Source: Picocystis sp. L7
Lineage: Eukaryota > Chlorophyta > Picocystophyceae > Picocystales > Picocystaceae
Reading direction: 5' to 3'
DNA length: 64,000 nucleotides
Assembly (NCBI GenBank): GCA_020975725.1
Contig: QXJR01000028.1
Location: 558,001 to 622,000 of the forward strand
Shown piece after piece: positions 1-10,030 of this stretch (within the stretch, counting starts at the first letter, position 1; every line of letters starts with the position of its first letter). Below the pieces are notes generated by a model. The model was not told the origin of the DNA. It saw only the letters and a program-made list of their open reading frames with translations, and made no database searches. The position numbers were made by a program, and so were the translations under genes.

Positions 1-3000
1 GTTTTTCAAACGCGACAGTTCTAATAGATGCGCCACAGTAGGCCGTGAACCGCGGTAAAGAGGATCTTCCTCATAATCACGGGCCATAGTAAACGTGTTG
101 TAACGAGGTAGCTGCAACTTCTTGTACGCTAGGGTGTTCACAAACTTCACGCCTAACCGCACCAGTTCATTTTTGTATGGATGGAGGAGTTCAGCAACTT
201 GTAATGCAATGTCTGTGTTATTATCTTCACTGTTCATGGCAATATGGAGGACGTTCACAGGGTCCACCCATGTTGACAAGTCCATGTCATCTGGGCAGTG
301 AACCTCTAGGCTCCGACGGTATGCTTCCAGCACCTTGGGCATTCGGTCTTTCAGGTCATGCAAATCTTTAAGGACTGCAAGCATCCCGTATCGAACGGGC
401 GAGATATCTATAGGAGTGTCCCGAAATCGGAAGGACCATTTCACAAGCATCGGATAGTCGCCATCCTGCTCAATAGTGTCCAAAGCCAGCATGTTGTGTG
501 CACGATAGACCCTTTTCACGTATACTTCTAGAGCAGCCCTGTGCACCACCACGTTGTCATCCTCAAACAAGCTGGGGAGTAGATCTACAGCAAGAGTGGG
601 GGACTCCACAAGGGCCTGCAAGTCACCTTTGGGAGCACTCCCCCACTTTCTCTTCAGCGCCTTCTTGCCTACGAGGAAATCCCGAAGCTCTGCTAATCTA
701 ACATCAATGGGAGGAAGCCGCTTCTCAAGTAAGGTATTGGACGCCCTCAGAGCAACCTCTCCGTATTCCTTGCCACGGAGCTTAGCAAGCCTTTCGAGTG
801 CAGATACCATACCAGAGGAAAGTTTTGCATGGTCATCAGCCCAGCCGATCGGCCCATAACTCTGCATTCCACCAGCGCAACGTTGGGGAAGTGTTGGTAG
901 CTGCCGCAGAATGCTCAGCATCAAGTTGTTCCGATCTTCGATGTGAAGATGAGCAACAACGGTAGAAGTGACAGTGTTCAAGCTATCTGGGTTAGCCTTC
1001 ACTAAGGCTTTGACTGCAGCGTCGAAAGACTTGCCAGCAAACTGTTCTTCCACTACAAGGTATCTTTCAAAGATGTCTGTCAGTATGTTCACTGCATTTC
1101 CCCATAGACCTTGAGAGTAGTTCTCGCACAAAATACGGATTGGCTCCAATGCAGGAAGATTAAGCGCAGCAACTTCCTTGCTCAACAGAAGAAGATCCTC
1201 CCCACTGCTTGCTGACAAGGACTCCAGTCTGGACACAATCCATGCAGGAACCTTGTTGCCTGCTGCTGCGCAAGCATCCTTAGCTGACAACGGAAACAAG
1301 GCTGGGTCGCAGAGGGTTGCAAGCAGTCTCTGAACTGCTGATTCCCCATCCCATGTGTAGCCATCAAGTATCAATTTGACATCTTCCAAAGAGCGTTTAA
1401 ATGCAGCTAATGTGTCCCAACTGGACGACAGCTTCTGATCATCCACCCCTTCTCCAACGGGGTAGAATCTTCCAGTGAATGGTATAATCTTTTTCGCCTT
1501 GCTGGGGTTCGCTAGTTCCAGTTCAGCTAGCAGTTCACCAGCGTCGATTATGCTACCTGGTGGCTTGTTGTAAGATATTTTCCCGGTTTCTGGAGCTACT
1601 AGAGGCATGACCATTTTCATTGCCTCTACTTCCGCGTAAGGCTTTCCTTTCTCCACCATTGAGCCTTCCGGCTGCAAATATCGAACAATCTTGCCAGTGA
1701 CATCAGAGCGACATTCAGACGGGTCGAACTGGATAGGTACAAGGCAAGTCGTGCCATCCAGAACCATTCGCAAGCCAAGGGGCTCTTCCATTCCTGAAAT
1801 CCTGTGTGATGAACCACCAAAAATTGTAAGTAGAGTGCCATCGGATTGCTCACGGACTTTGGCATCAACAACGTTTGTTCCAAGTTTAAGTCTGAAAGCA
1901 TCTGGACCCGAGCGAGTGACATTGAACAAATACTTGATGTCTTGGTATACTATCTCCATTTCAAATTGGGTTTTGAGTGAGGAGACAGAGATTTGACCCC
2001 GCTGCAAAGCTTGTTCAAAAGAAGCTTCCACATCTTTCCAGTATACATGAGAACGAAAAAGTACTGCGGCTGCAACAACCAGCTGTGGGTCCTGGCCCAC
2101 GGCTAAACCCTTGGCTGCTATGAGTCCGTCCAGCCAAGCGGTATCAATCGTGTTGTCGCGGAACTCTTCTGTCTCAAGAAGCTGATTCAAATACTCAATA
2201 GCTGTCCGGATCTCACCTCTCACTTCCAGATCTTTCAATGCAAGCATGAGCGCTTTTCTTGCTTCATCCCGGTCATTCCCTGAAGCAAAAAGATGACCAA
2301 ACTGACTGTCAGCATACTCGTGGATGCCTCCGTTCGCACCAACGCTGAAGTAGCCCCAAACATTGGGGCTTGATTGGAAGTTTACTCGATCGATAGTGCC
2401 TGAAGTGGGTTTGAATCCTTCATCAGGGTTCTCTGCAGTTATACGGGCTGCAATCACATGTTTTTTGGGCAGTACGTATTCTTCCTTCATGAAATCGATG
2501 TCGTCAAATGCCTCCACAGTTTTCCCATACAACTTACGAATTTCTGGCATGCGGCTGAGTGAAATCCCCATGGCAACCTGCAACTGCGTTGCCGGTAGAT
2601 TCACCCCCGTTAAACCCTCAGTAACCGGATGCTCCACTTGCAATCTCGGGTTAAGCTCGAGAAAGAAGTAATTGCCAGTGCTTGCATTGAAAAGGTACTC
2701 GACTGTCCCAGCACCTATGTAGCCAATGTTTTGGGTTAGGCGCTGGGCAGCACGCTCCATCTCACGAAAGACCTCAGGAGGAGCAATGACTGGTGGGCCC
2801 TCTTCAAAGATCTTCTGAAAACGCCGCTGCGTTGTGCAATCTCTTCCATTTAAAGCAACCGCATGTCCATACTCATCCCCGACAATTTGTACTTCCAGAT
2901 GTCGTGCTTGCGAACATAGCTGCATCATGAACATTGGCGATCCTGGAACCTCATTCTTTACTTGCTCGAAATTGCTTCTCAGCTCTTGCTCATTCGTGCT

Positions 3001-3738
3001 CTTACGGATGCCTTTCCCACCACCCCCTTCAGACGCTTTGAGCATGACTGGGTACCCAATCCTAGCAGCCGCTTCAAGTGCCTCGTCCACTGTGTTGACC
3101 ATGGCCTTCTGAAAGATTTCCTCCGGAATGGTGCCCTCGGGGGTCAAATCTGCTTTCAACCCATCTCCGCTCCACGGGATCGAAGGGACATTTGCGGTTT
3201 GGGCCAGGATATTGGCTGCAATTTTGTCGCCTAACACACTCATGACTGGTGCCGTAGGTCCGATGAACTGAATACCAAGCTTTCTCAGCCCTTCTGGCAG
3301 TTTCGGATTTTCGGAGGCATGGCCCCAGCCAGGCCAAACTGCATCTACTTTTTCTTTCAGAGCCAGATCCACAATGAGTTGTACGTTGGCATAGTTGTTG
3401 GCATTACTACCCCCTGGCACCTCAACAAATTCGTCCGCTTGCCTGATGTACTCTGCATTCGCGGCGAGGTCTTCTGGTGTGGCCATGGCCACAAATTGCA
3501 GGGCCTTCTCGTCTCCCAGTTCCAAAAAGGCCCATTTCCTCATGGAAAGGATGGCTTTTGCTGCAGCCATCCCGTTGTTGGCAATGAGGATTCTGCGGAT
3601 GACTCGTTTTCCTCCTTTGGCATGAACATAGTTGGCCAGCGCATCATGGTGGGAGTTTAGATTGTAATCTTGTTTTTCAGCATCTGAGACGGCGGCAGCC
3701 GAAGTAACGTTGGGCTTGCATTGGACGTTCCATGACAT
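1..3738 (-). CDS. ACC1: Acetyl-CoA carboxylase, homomeric multidomain type (N-terminal 1246 residues; continues past the left edge)
   Basis: Makes malonyl-CoA from acetyl-CoA and bicarbonate for fatty-acid synthesis or elongation. One uninterrupted frame runs from the ATG at 3738-3736 to position 1. In order it has the biotin-carboxylase N-terminus (GGKRVIRRILIANNGMAA, about residues 43-60), the ATP-grasp glycine-rich loop (KASEGGGGKGIRKS), the catalytic stretch FFLELNPRLQVEHPVTEG, then the biotin-carrier motif EAMKM with the biotinyl lysine near residue 708, then the start of the eukaryotic ACC central domain. The carboxyltransferase half lies outside the window. The eukaryotic fused type, not the bacterial-type multisubunit plastid enzyme, is indicated. 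No clear transit peptide follows the chosen ATG; the frame stays open upstream to another ATG at 3933, giving a basic, glycine/asparagine-rich 65-residue extension that could be a targeting sequence or noncoding GC-rich DNA. Transcribed away from threonyl-tRNA synthetase. Confidence 0.93.
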   Translation of the reverse strand, partial: MSWNVQCKPNVTSAAAVSDAEKQDYNLNSHHDALANYVHAKGGKRVIRRILIANNGMAAAKAILSMRKWAFLELGDEKALQFVAMATPEDLAANAEYIRQADEFVEVPGGSNANNYANVQLIVDLALKEKVDAVWPGWGHASENPKLPEGLRKLGIQFIGPTAPVMSVLGDKIAANILAQTANVPSIPWSGDGLKADLTPEGTIPEEIFQKAMVNTVDEALEAAARIGYPVMLKASEGGGGKGIRKSTNEQELRSNFEQVKNEVPGSPMFMMQLCSQARHLEVQIVGDEYGHAVALNGRDCTTQRRFQKIFEEGPPVIAPPEVFREMERAAQRLTQNIGYIGAGTVEYLFNASTGNYFFLELNPRLQVEHPVTEGLTGVNLPATQLQVAMGISLSRMPEIRKLYGKTVEAFDDIDFMKEEYVLPKKHVIAARITAENPDEGFKPTSGTIDRVNFQSSPNVWGYFSVGANGGIHEYADSQFGHLFASGNDRDEARKALMLALKDLEVRGEIRTAIEYLNQLLETEEFRDNTIDTAWLDGLIAAKGLAVGQDPQLVVAAAVLFRSHVYWKDVEASFEQALQRGQISVSSLKTQFEMEIVYQDIKYLFNVTRSGPDAFRLKLGTNVVDAKVREQSDGTLLTIFGGSSHRISGMEEPLGLRMVLDGTTCLVPIQFDPSECRSDVTGKIVRYLQPEGSMVEKGKPYAEVEAMKMVMPLVAPETGKISYNKPPGSIIDAGELLAELELANPSKAKKIIPFTGRFYPVGEGVDDQKLSSSWDTLAAFKRSLEDVKLILDGYTWDGESAVQRLLATLCDPALFPLSAKDACAAAGNKVPAWIVSRLESLSASSGEDLLLLSKEVAALNLPALEPIRILCENYSQGLWGNAVNILTDIFERYLVVEEQFAGKSFDAAVKALVKANPDSLNTVTSTVVAHLHIEDRNNLMLSILRQLPTLPQRCAGGMQSYGPIGWADDHAKLSSGMVSALERLAKLRGKEYGEVALRASNTLLEKRLPPIDVRLAELRDFLVGKKALKRKWGSAPKGDLQALVESPTLAVDLLPSLFEDDNVVVHRAALEVYVKRVYRAHNMLALDTIEQDGDYPMLVKWSFRFRDTPIDISPVRYGMLAVLKDLHDLKDRMPKVLEAYRRSLEVHCPDDMDLSTWVDPVNVLHIAMNSEDNNTDIALQVAELLHPYKNELVRLGVKFVNTLAYKKLQLPRYNTFTMARDYEEDPLYRGSRPTVAHLLELSRLKN

Positions 3739-4185
3739 CCTTCTGTTCCTTCCCGCGTTCCCTTCTTTTGTCCAAGGGACATGTATGGACGGGATCCCAT
3801 ACCTTCCCACCCTTGTTCGCACATTCGTTCCATTCCCTCCGTTCACTTTGCTCCCTTTCACCGACGTGCAGGGGAGCGGGTTCTTCCCTTTGGCTTGGTT
3901 CGCACTTCCACCGATCCTCCGGGCGTGTTCCATGTTTTGGTTTCGGTTTCCACGACGGCCTCGGGACGTCCCGAAGACAGGTGTGGCTCCGCCGCCAGGT
4001 CTTGGTTCACGTGTGTGTAGGGTTGCGGTTGGGTGTATCCGCCCCTTTCCTTCCCCGGTTCGCCACCACGACCTGCCACTTCCCACCACCCTCGCTCGGA
4101 CGCGCGGGGGAGGTGTGGCGCACGGAGAGGTGCGACGTGTGTTGGTTGGCGCACGACGTGTGTGGTAAAAGGCCCACGTCCAAGT

Positions 4186-4228
4186 GGATGGAGGATGGAG
4201 GATGGAGGATGGAGGATGGAGGATGGGG
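4186..4228. repeat. GGAGGAT microsatellite-like tandem array
   Basis: About five to six imperfect copies of the 7-mer GGAGGAT in the spacer upstream of threonyl-tRNA synthetase. Seen directly; no function is implied. Confidence 0.8.
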
Positions 4229-4614
4229 ATGGATCCGACACCCACCACCGAGACGATCCCATCCGAGACCCCCCCCACCCCACCTTCTCTTGCCCCCTTC
4301 CACCGAGGATGGCCACCCCTGCCTTGAACCCCACCCCCACCACGAATGGGCACTTCGGGTGGGGGGGAGGGAACGAGGGTGAGGATCGATCGACCCCACC
4401 CCCACCACCCCCACCATCCCAGTCCCGAACCACCCCAGCCTCATCCCGTTCGAGGGTGGGGACCGTGGAGGGACCCATCCCCTTCCTTCATGCCCCAGGT
4501 GGATCGATCGAACAACGCACGGGATGAACCGGCCATACGTACCCCTTCACCCACCCTTCTTTCCCACCGTCCATGGATCCTAGAAAGACACCGACCTCAA
4601 CCCTCCAGGGCATC

Positions 4615-4676
4615 CCACAGTCACACCCACAGTCACAGTCACAGTCACACCCACAGTCACACATACAGCCACACAG
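4615..4676. repeat. CACAGT-type tandem array
   Basis: A run of imperfect CACAGT/CACACC hexamers about 60 bp long, roughly 110 bp upstream of the threonyl-tRNA synthetase ATG. It probably falls in the promoter or 5' UTR. Confidence 0.8.
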
Positions 4677-4786
4677 GGAAGGGGTAGGGTAGGAGAGGCA
4701 CCCCCAAGTGAAAAGGGGGAAGGGGAGCAGGGTGGATCGTGGCCGCCTTCTCAACCCTCGTCCTCGCCTGTCGACACACGCGAAAG

Positions 4787-6874
4787 ATGGGCGCAGAAAC
4801 GAACGATGGAGTGCAACAGAAGATGCCCTACTACAGGAAGAGGGTGGAAATCTTCGAAAAGTTCCTGGAACGGGAAGAAAGAGCGATCGAAAAAGCTAGA
4901 GAAGCGGCCGTACCCATCGAGGTCGTCCTGCCGAACGGAAGTACCGTGCAAGGCATCCAAGGCGCCACCACCCCCATGGAAATCGCACAAAGCATCTCCA
5001 AAAGCCTCGCGAAGAGAGTGGTCGTGGCCAAGGTCGATGGACAAGCATGGGACATCTTCCGACCGCTGGAAAAGACCTGCACCTTGCAGCTGGTCGACTT
5101 CGACGACGAAGAAGGGAAGGAGACGTTCTGGCACTCCTCCGCACACGTGCTGGGACAAGCACTCGAGCTGGAGTTCGGCGTGGACCTGACGATCGGACCC
5201 GTCATCGACGAGGGGTTCTACTACGATTGCTACATGGGTGACAAAACCCTCAGCCCAGAGGAATACCAGAAGATCGAACAAAGGATGGCCCAGGCGATCA
5301 AAGAAGGACAGCCCTTCCAACGCATCGTTGTGTCTCGTGAAGAAGCACTCTCCATGTTCCAAGAAAATAAGTTCAAGGTAGAAATCATCCAAAACCTGCC
5401 GGAGGACGCAGTCATATCCGTGTACCGTTGCGGACCCATGGTCGACCTGTGCCACGGACCTCACGTGCCCAACACAAGCCTGCTCAAATGCCACGCGGTG
5501 ACCTCTGCTTCGAGATCGTTCTGGCGCGCAGACGTCAAAAATGATGCCCTGATCCGAGTTTATGGAATCACGTTTCCGGAGAAGAAGTTGTTGTCCGAGT
5601 ACAAGCACAGAATCGAGGAAGCGAAGAAGAGAGATCACCGGGTCATAGGTGTACAGCAAGAACTCTTCTTCTTCCATCCCTTGAGTCCCGGGTCCTGCTT
5701 CTTCCTCCCAAACGGAGCGAGGGTGTACAAAGAACTGATAAACTTTCTTCGGGAGAAGTACTGGTCGTACGAGTTCCAAGAAGTGGTCACTCCTAACATC
5801 TACAACTTTGATCTGTGGAAAACATCGGGGCACGCGGGCCATTATGCGGAGAACATGTTCTCTTTCGATATTGAGAAACAGAAGTACGGGCTGAAACCCA
5901 TGAACTGTCCTGGTCATTGTTTGATGTTTGCGCACCGCACGAGAAGTTACAGAGAACTACCATGGAGGGTGGCAGATTTCGGGGTCTTGCATAGGAACGA
6001 GTTCAGTGGAGCCCTGCACGGCCTCACGCGGGTGAGGAGGTTTCAGCAGGATGATGCACACATTTTTTGCAGGCCAGATCAAATTCAGGGAGAGATATCT
6101 TCTGCACTCAGTCTACTGAACGAGGTCTACGGTACGTTCGGGTTGGAATACGAGCTGAATCTTTCTACAAGGCCGGAGGGATTCCTGGGCGACGTAGACG
6201 CATGGGTTTCTGCAGAGAAGGCTCTGGAAGAGGCTCTCAATGCCACTGGTCGCAAGTGGGAATACAATCACGGTGACGGCGCGTTCTATGGCCCGAAAAT
6301 AGACATCACCGTGTTCGATGCATTGAAGCGGAAATTCCAGTGTGCGACCATCCAATTGGACTTTCAGTTGCCCATTAGGTTCAATCTTCAGTACGTAACA
6401 GAGAGTGGCTATGAACGGCCTGTGATGATCCACCGGGCCGTCCTTGGAAGCGTAGAGAGGATGTTTGCGATTCTCACGGAGCATTATGCTGGCAAGTGGC
6501 CACTTTGGCTGAGCCCCAGGCAGGTCATGATCGTGCCCATCAGCGAGGCATTCATAGATTATGCTTCTGATGTCTGCATGGAGTTGCGAAGGCACGAAAT
6601 CCACTGTGAAGTAGATACTAGTGACAGGAAAATGCAAAAGAAAGTCCGAGAAGCCCAACTATCTCAGTTCAACTATATTCTAGTGGTTGGTGAACAAGAG
6701 AAAACGAACAGCACTGTGAATGTGCGTACGAGGGATAATGTTGTACATGGTGCGCACCATCTCCCAGAATTTGTTTCCATGGTACGAAAAGAGATTGTTT
6801 CACGTTCCCAAAAATCAGAACTGCTCCAGATCATCAGTTCGGAGGAACCCGCAGAGTCCATGTCAACTGCATGA
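4787..6874 (+). CDS. Threonyl-tRNA synthetase
   Basis: Charges tRNA-Thr with threonine. The 695-residue protein has an N-terminal coiled segment, a TGS domain (about residues 45-105), the editing domain with HSSAH and the DLCHGPH element, then the class II catalytic core: MNCPGH (zinc cysteine), motif 2 around RNEFSGALHGLTRVRRFQQDDAH and motif 3 around IHRAVLGSVERM. The C-terminal anticodon-binding domain begins near LWLSPRQVMIVPIS. The editing centre and zinc ligands look intact. The first ATG in frame is at 4787; the frame extends a little upstream without an ATG, so no presequence is supported, although an upstream exon cannot be excluded. Length fits a cytosolic or dual-targeted eukaryotic enzyme. 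Codons are strongly GC-ending at the 5' end and clearly less so in the last third. Confidence 0.96.
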   Translation: MGAETNDGVQQKMPYYRKRVEIFEKFLEREERAIEKAREAAVPIEVVLPNGSTVQGIQGATTPMEIAQSISKSLAKRVVVAKVDGQAWDIFRPLEKTCTLQLVDFDDEEGKETFWHSSAHVLGQALELEFGVDLTIGPVIDEGFYYDCYMGDKTLSPEEYQKIEQRMAQAIKEGQPFQRIVVSREEALSMFQENKFKVEIIQNLPEDAVISVYRCGPMVDLCHGPHVPNTSLLKCHAVTSASRSFWRADVKNDALIRVYGITFPEKKLLSEYKHRIEEAKKRDHRVIGVQQELFFFHPLSPGSCFFLPNGARVYKELINFLREKYWSYEFQEVVTPNIYNFDLWKTSGHAGHYAENMFSFDIEKQKYGLKPMNCPGHCLMFAHRTRSYRELPWRVADFGVLHRNEFSGALHGLTRVRRFQQDDAHIFCRPDQIQGEISSALSLLNEVYGTFGLEYELNLSTRPEGFLGDVDAWVSAEKALEEALNATGRKWEYNHGDGAFYGPKIDITVFDALKRKFQCATIQLDFQLPIRFNLQYVTESGYERPVMIHRAVLGSVERMFAILTEHYAGKWPLWLSPRQVMIVPISEAFIDYASDVCMELRRHEIHCEVDTSDRKMQKKVREAQLSQFNYILVVGEQEKTNSTVNVRTRDNVVHGAHHLPEFVSMVRKEIVSRSQKSELLQIISSEEPAESMSTA

Positions 6875-9433
6875 GGCTTTCGTAACGTTTGGTCCTGAAA
6901 GCTCATGTAATTACTTTTGTTCTGGTGATCGAAAACTCTGTAAATTGCAGTCGTTTTCTCAATTCCACCTCACGGTTTCCAAGAGTTTGCCAAGGCGAGA
7001 CGTGCCCCTACATTTGATGAATGCTTTTAATGGAAGTTAAGATTCTCCCATGATTGTGGCACAAGGAAAACCCAAACGACAAGTATTGCCTTGCCTTTAT
7101 TCAGCGTGTTTTCGAAATGGCGAGGCTCGTGCCAATCAAACCCACCCTTTGCGGTGAGCTTCAAATCTTGGTGCGAGCACTTCAACCTAGCAATAGGAAC
7201 CATTGAACAAAGCAATTAAGGATATGCGAAGTTTTTATTTGTTTACCCTCATTCTAATGCAACCAGTCCGTGGTCGTAAATTCTAATGGCGCAATTTGAT
7301 CACATCACTCTAAATTGTACGCCAACCCACGGCTTGTGGGCAACGATATAGTATCATCTTGTGCTCCTTACATAGCAATTTGGTTGTTTGATTTCATATT
7401 GAACTTGCCAAATCGTTTGCTAGTGTTTACTCACCCATGTAAACCCATGGCTTTGGGATGCCACGCTTCAATATTGATGAAATATTGGCATCATTGAATG
7501 CACGGCAAGGGAGTATCACCATGAGTGGTGCGCCATGGCACCTCCCATGTTTGTGAGCGGCATATGCTTTCCAATGCCAAAAACTCGAGAAAATCTCATA
7601 CGAAAGAAGTCTTCGTCCCGTGATCCTGTTGCCACCAATTTGTTTGGAATTCTCGTCTTACCTTGTGTTCAATGCCATGTGCATAGCTCGCGCAAGTGGT
7701 GGTGAAACTCGATAACTAGATACAACTTGTTCGTGACTTGAAAAAGAAAGTTTGAGAGCCTTTTTTTTGGATCGGTTCCTTGCACTCGCGACCTTTTAAT
7801 CTTGAAGTCACTACTGGTTGTAATTCCTTCAACACAGCAACGAAAGAGCTCTTCGAACCAAGGAAGAAAAAAGCTTCCATAATTTTTCTGTCCGACTATC
7901 CTCCTAACACCGGCATGTGGAACACGACCCGTAGTAGAATCGTGTAAGGCGAAGGCTTATTCCATTTATTTTTGGGACTTAGCTCTTGAATTGGCAAAAG
8001 TCTGTGGTCTCCAAGTCGGTGTTCCTCACCTCAGATTCCTGTTCCACAACCTTTTTGCCATTAGCTATGTCAAGCATGTGGCAACTGCTCGTAAGCTTGA
8101 TACATGTACGGATACGCTTTTTTCTAAGAGACATCTTATACCTAGTGGATTGAGACTGCCTCAAGGTCTTTGCTATCCACGAGGCAAAGCGACCCACTCA
8201 CGTTGGGATGTGCACTTGCAACTCGGTAGGCCTTTCGAGACAAGTCCGCGAACACTTTACCAACGTACTTCTTGTTGCCGGTTTTCTCAAGTTTGCGTTT
8301 CCTCTCGCGCTTGATGCACCTCTATTTTTATTGAAATAAGGCAACATAACTCACGCTCCCGTTTTCCATCCAATGGTCGAGTGTGTACGTACGGTCACAC
8401 CTTTGTTTCATGTGGAAATGCATCACGTCTATCTTGATACAAAGCCCCAAGTGTTATCCTCTCGCAACCGACGAAGTTGTGGGTCACGTAGCCATGCTTA
8501 AAGAGTCCTCAATTCCGAGTCGAATGCTCAATCTTCTAAAGGGGAATGAATTTCAATGTCCCTCCCCGGATGTGGAGGATCATTTGTTTTTGGACACACG
8601 TACTTGGATCCGTTGAACGGGGTAAACATATGGGTAAGCGTGGGGGGTGGTTGCTGTTCGAATGGCCATTCTTAGTGGGTTGGGCGAGAGTAATTGATGT
8701 TTGATCGCCGTTCCTTCACTTGAATAGTACTCTCTACATATTATCCGTAAGGAAGTTACCAATTAGGTTCCAAGTTTGATTGCATGTGTTCCGACCATTC
8801 CGGTTGGCGTGATCTTCCGGTCTCTCGTAGGCTCACGAGTCCAACACAGAGCAAGCGTCCACTTTGTTTACCACTCACAACGGACACTCCAATGGAATAT
8901 ATCAGGGTGTGGCAGTCCCACCGTCCCATGCTTTTCATGCTACGTCCACTCCACATACTGCGTAGAGGCCACCCAATCGGATCCTTTCCTAGATCGCAGA
9001 CCTCTCTCGGGTGGACGTACCTTTTCCAAACTGGCCCCGGTTGGATGTCCCCCAACCTTATTGAATGCGGGTACAATCGGAGTGGAAACGCAGGTGTCAT
9101 GAGTCATGACCAACAGAGCTCGGATCCACGGCACCCCTTCGAGTCTCCCCAACCGTCGTGGTGGAGCGGTCGTGCGACGCAAGGCCTTCGAAAGCGGCGT
9201 CGATCCGGCGAACCACCGTTGCGAACTGTGTTCGATCTCATTTACGGAGCGTTCGAAAAGCTGTGGAAGCTCAAACGCAACCAGTACAGTTTGAGAGCAA
9301 GGGACCGAAAGTCTGAATCGTCGTAGAGCCGCTCGACTCCTTCGAGGCTAAACCGGAAAGTGGGCGCCCAACTGCTCGGCCCGACGAATCCTGTGTTGTG
9401 TAACAGAGCTAACAGACTGTTTCCTCAAAAGAA
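6875..9433. other. Gene-free spacer downstream of threonyl-tRNA synthetase
   Basis: AT-rich DNA from about 6.9 to 8.6 kb with only short, unconvincing open frames and no recognisable protein. From about 8.8 to 9.4 kb the composition becomes GC-richer, as at other gene 5' ends in this window, so this part probably holds the promoter and 5' UTR of the gene starting at 9434. An open frame at 8784-9326 has no recognisable domain and is not called. Confidence 0.5.
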
Positions 9434-10000
9434 ATGCGCTCTTCAACATCAAGGCGACCGTCACAACACCTTCCAAACGGATTGTGGTACATCGTCGCCG
9501 GCGTGGTGGTTATGTTTGTGCTTTATATTGCTTTTGGCATACCCAAAAGCCAAACCCAAAACGGAGACAACTTCGCTGCATCTTGCCAGGCTAGCCTGTT
9601 CGAATTCCACGAGACTCTCTCAGAGTGGTTGAGCGGCAGAAAGAATGTGGATGGCTTCAAACAATCGTGGGAGAGAATGCGCATGGATGACGATGCAGTT
9701 GTTATACAACCAACTGGAAGAGAGGTGACCGGCAGTGAAATCCGAAGCACTCTTCAAGCCATGCACGGTGCAGCAGGGATAGGGTTCTACACTGTACCCA
9801 CTAAAATAGTCCTACGGCGTGTGTTTCCAAACTCTCTTCTTTGGTCGTACGTCGAAGAACAGCACATGCCATCTAGTCCAACTCAAATTCATGCAACTAC
9901 TGCCTTGTGCGAACAAGGGGACACTGGCGTTAAGTGGACATATTTGCATGAAACCAAAATTGAAGAACAAGGTGAAAGTGGATCAGTCAGAGGAAAGTGA
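9434..10000 (+). CDS. Membrane-anchored NTF2/SnoaL-like domain protein
   Basis: A 188-residue protein with a basic N-terminus, one strong transmembrane helix at about residues 18-36 (LWYIVAGVVVMFVLYIAFGI) and a soluble domain. The soluble part (FHETLSEWLSGRK...FKQSWERMRMDDDAVVIQPTG...) has the pattern of the SnoaL/DUF4440 branch of the NTF2-like cone fold: an N-terminal helix pair, an acidic 'DDD...V.QPTGREV' strand region and a C-terminal strand ending in WTYLHETKIEE. The fold assignment is by pattern only and the substrate or role is unknown. A type II or tail-in topology anchored in an organelle or ER membrane is inferred. The stop lies 30 bp from the end of MO25 on the opposite strand, so the transcripts must overlap tail-to-tail. 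I cannot rule out upstream exons. Confidence 0.65.
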   Translation: MRSSTSRRPSQHLPNGLWYIVAGVVVMFVLYIAFGIPKSQTQNGDNFAASCQASLFEFHETLSEWLSGRKNVDGFKQSWERMRMDDDAVVIQPTGREVTGSEIRSTLQAMHGAAGIGFYTVPTKIVLRRVFPNSLLWSYVEEQHMPSSPTQIHATTALCEQGDTGVKWTYLHETKIEEQGESGSVRGK

Positions 10001-10030
10001 GGAAGGCATGAACACTGCAAAGAAGCCAAT

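Larger units (their letters stand above)
3739..4786. promoter_or_regulatory. GC-rich bidirectional spacer between ACC and threonyl-tRNA synthetase
   Basis: About 1 kb between two divergent starts, presumably holding both promoters and 5' UTRs. It is very GC-rich and carries two short tandem arrays: a 7-bp GGAGGAT-type repeat at about 4186-4228 and a 6-bp CACAGT-like array at about 4615-4676. Both strands have long open frames here, but they overlap one another and encode low-complexity Pro/Arg/Gly/His strings, so I regard them as composition artefacts. No TATA box or other element is obvious. Confidence 0.55.

Noticed and set aside
3858-4527. Overlapping 145-216-codon frames in the ACC/ThrRS spacer
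   Set aside because: They are translations of G-rich simple repeats on both strands.
4751-5935. 394-codon minus-strand frame
   Set aside because: It is exactly antisense to the threonyl-tRNA synthetase coding region.
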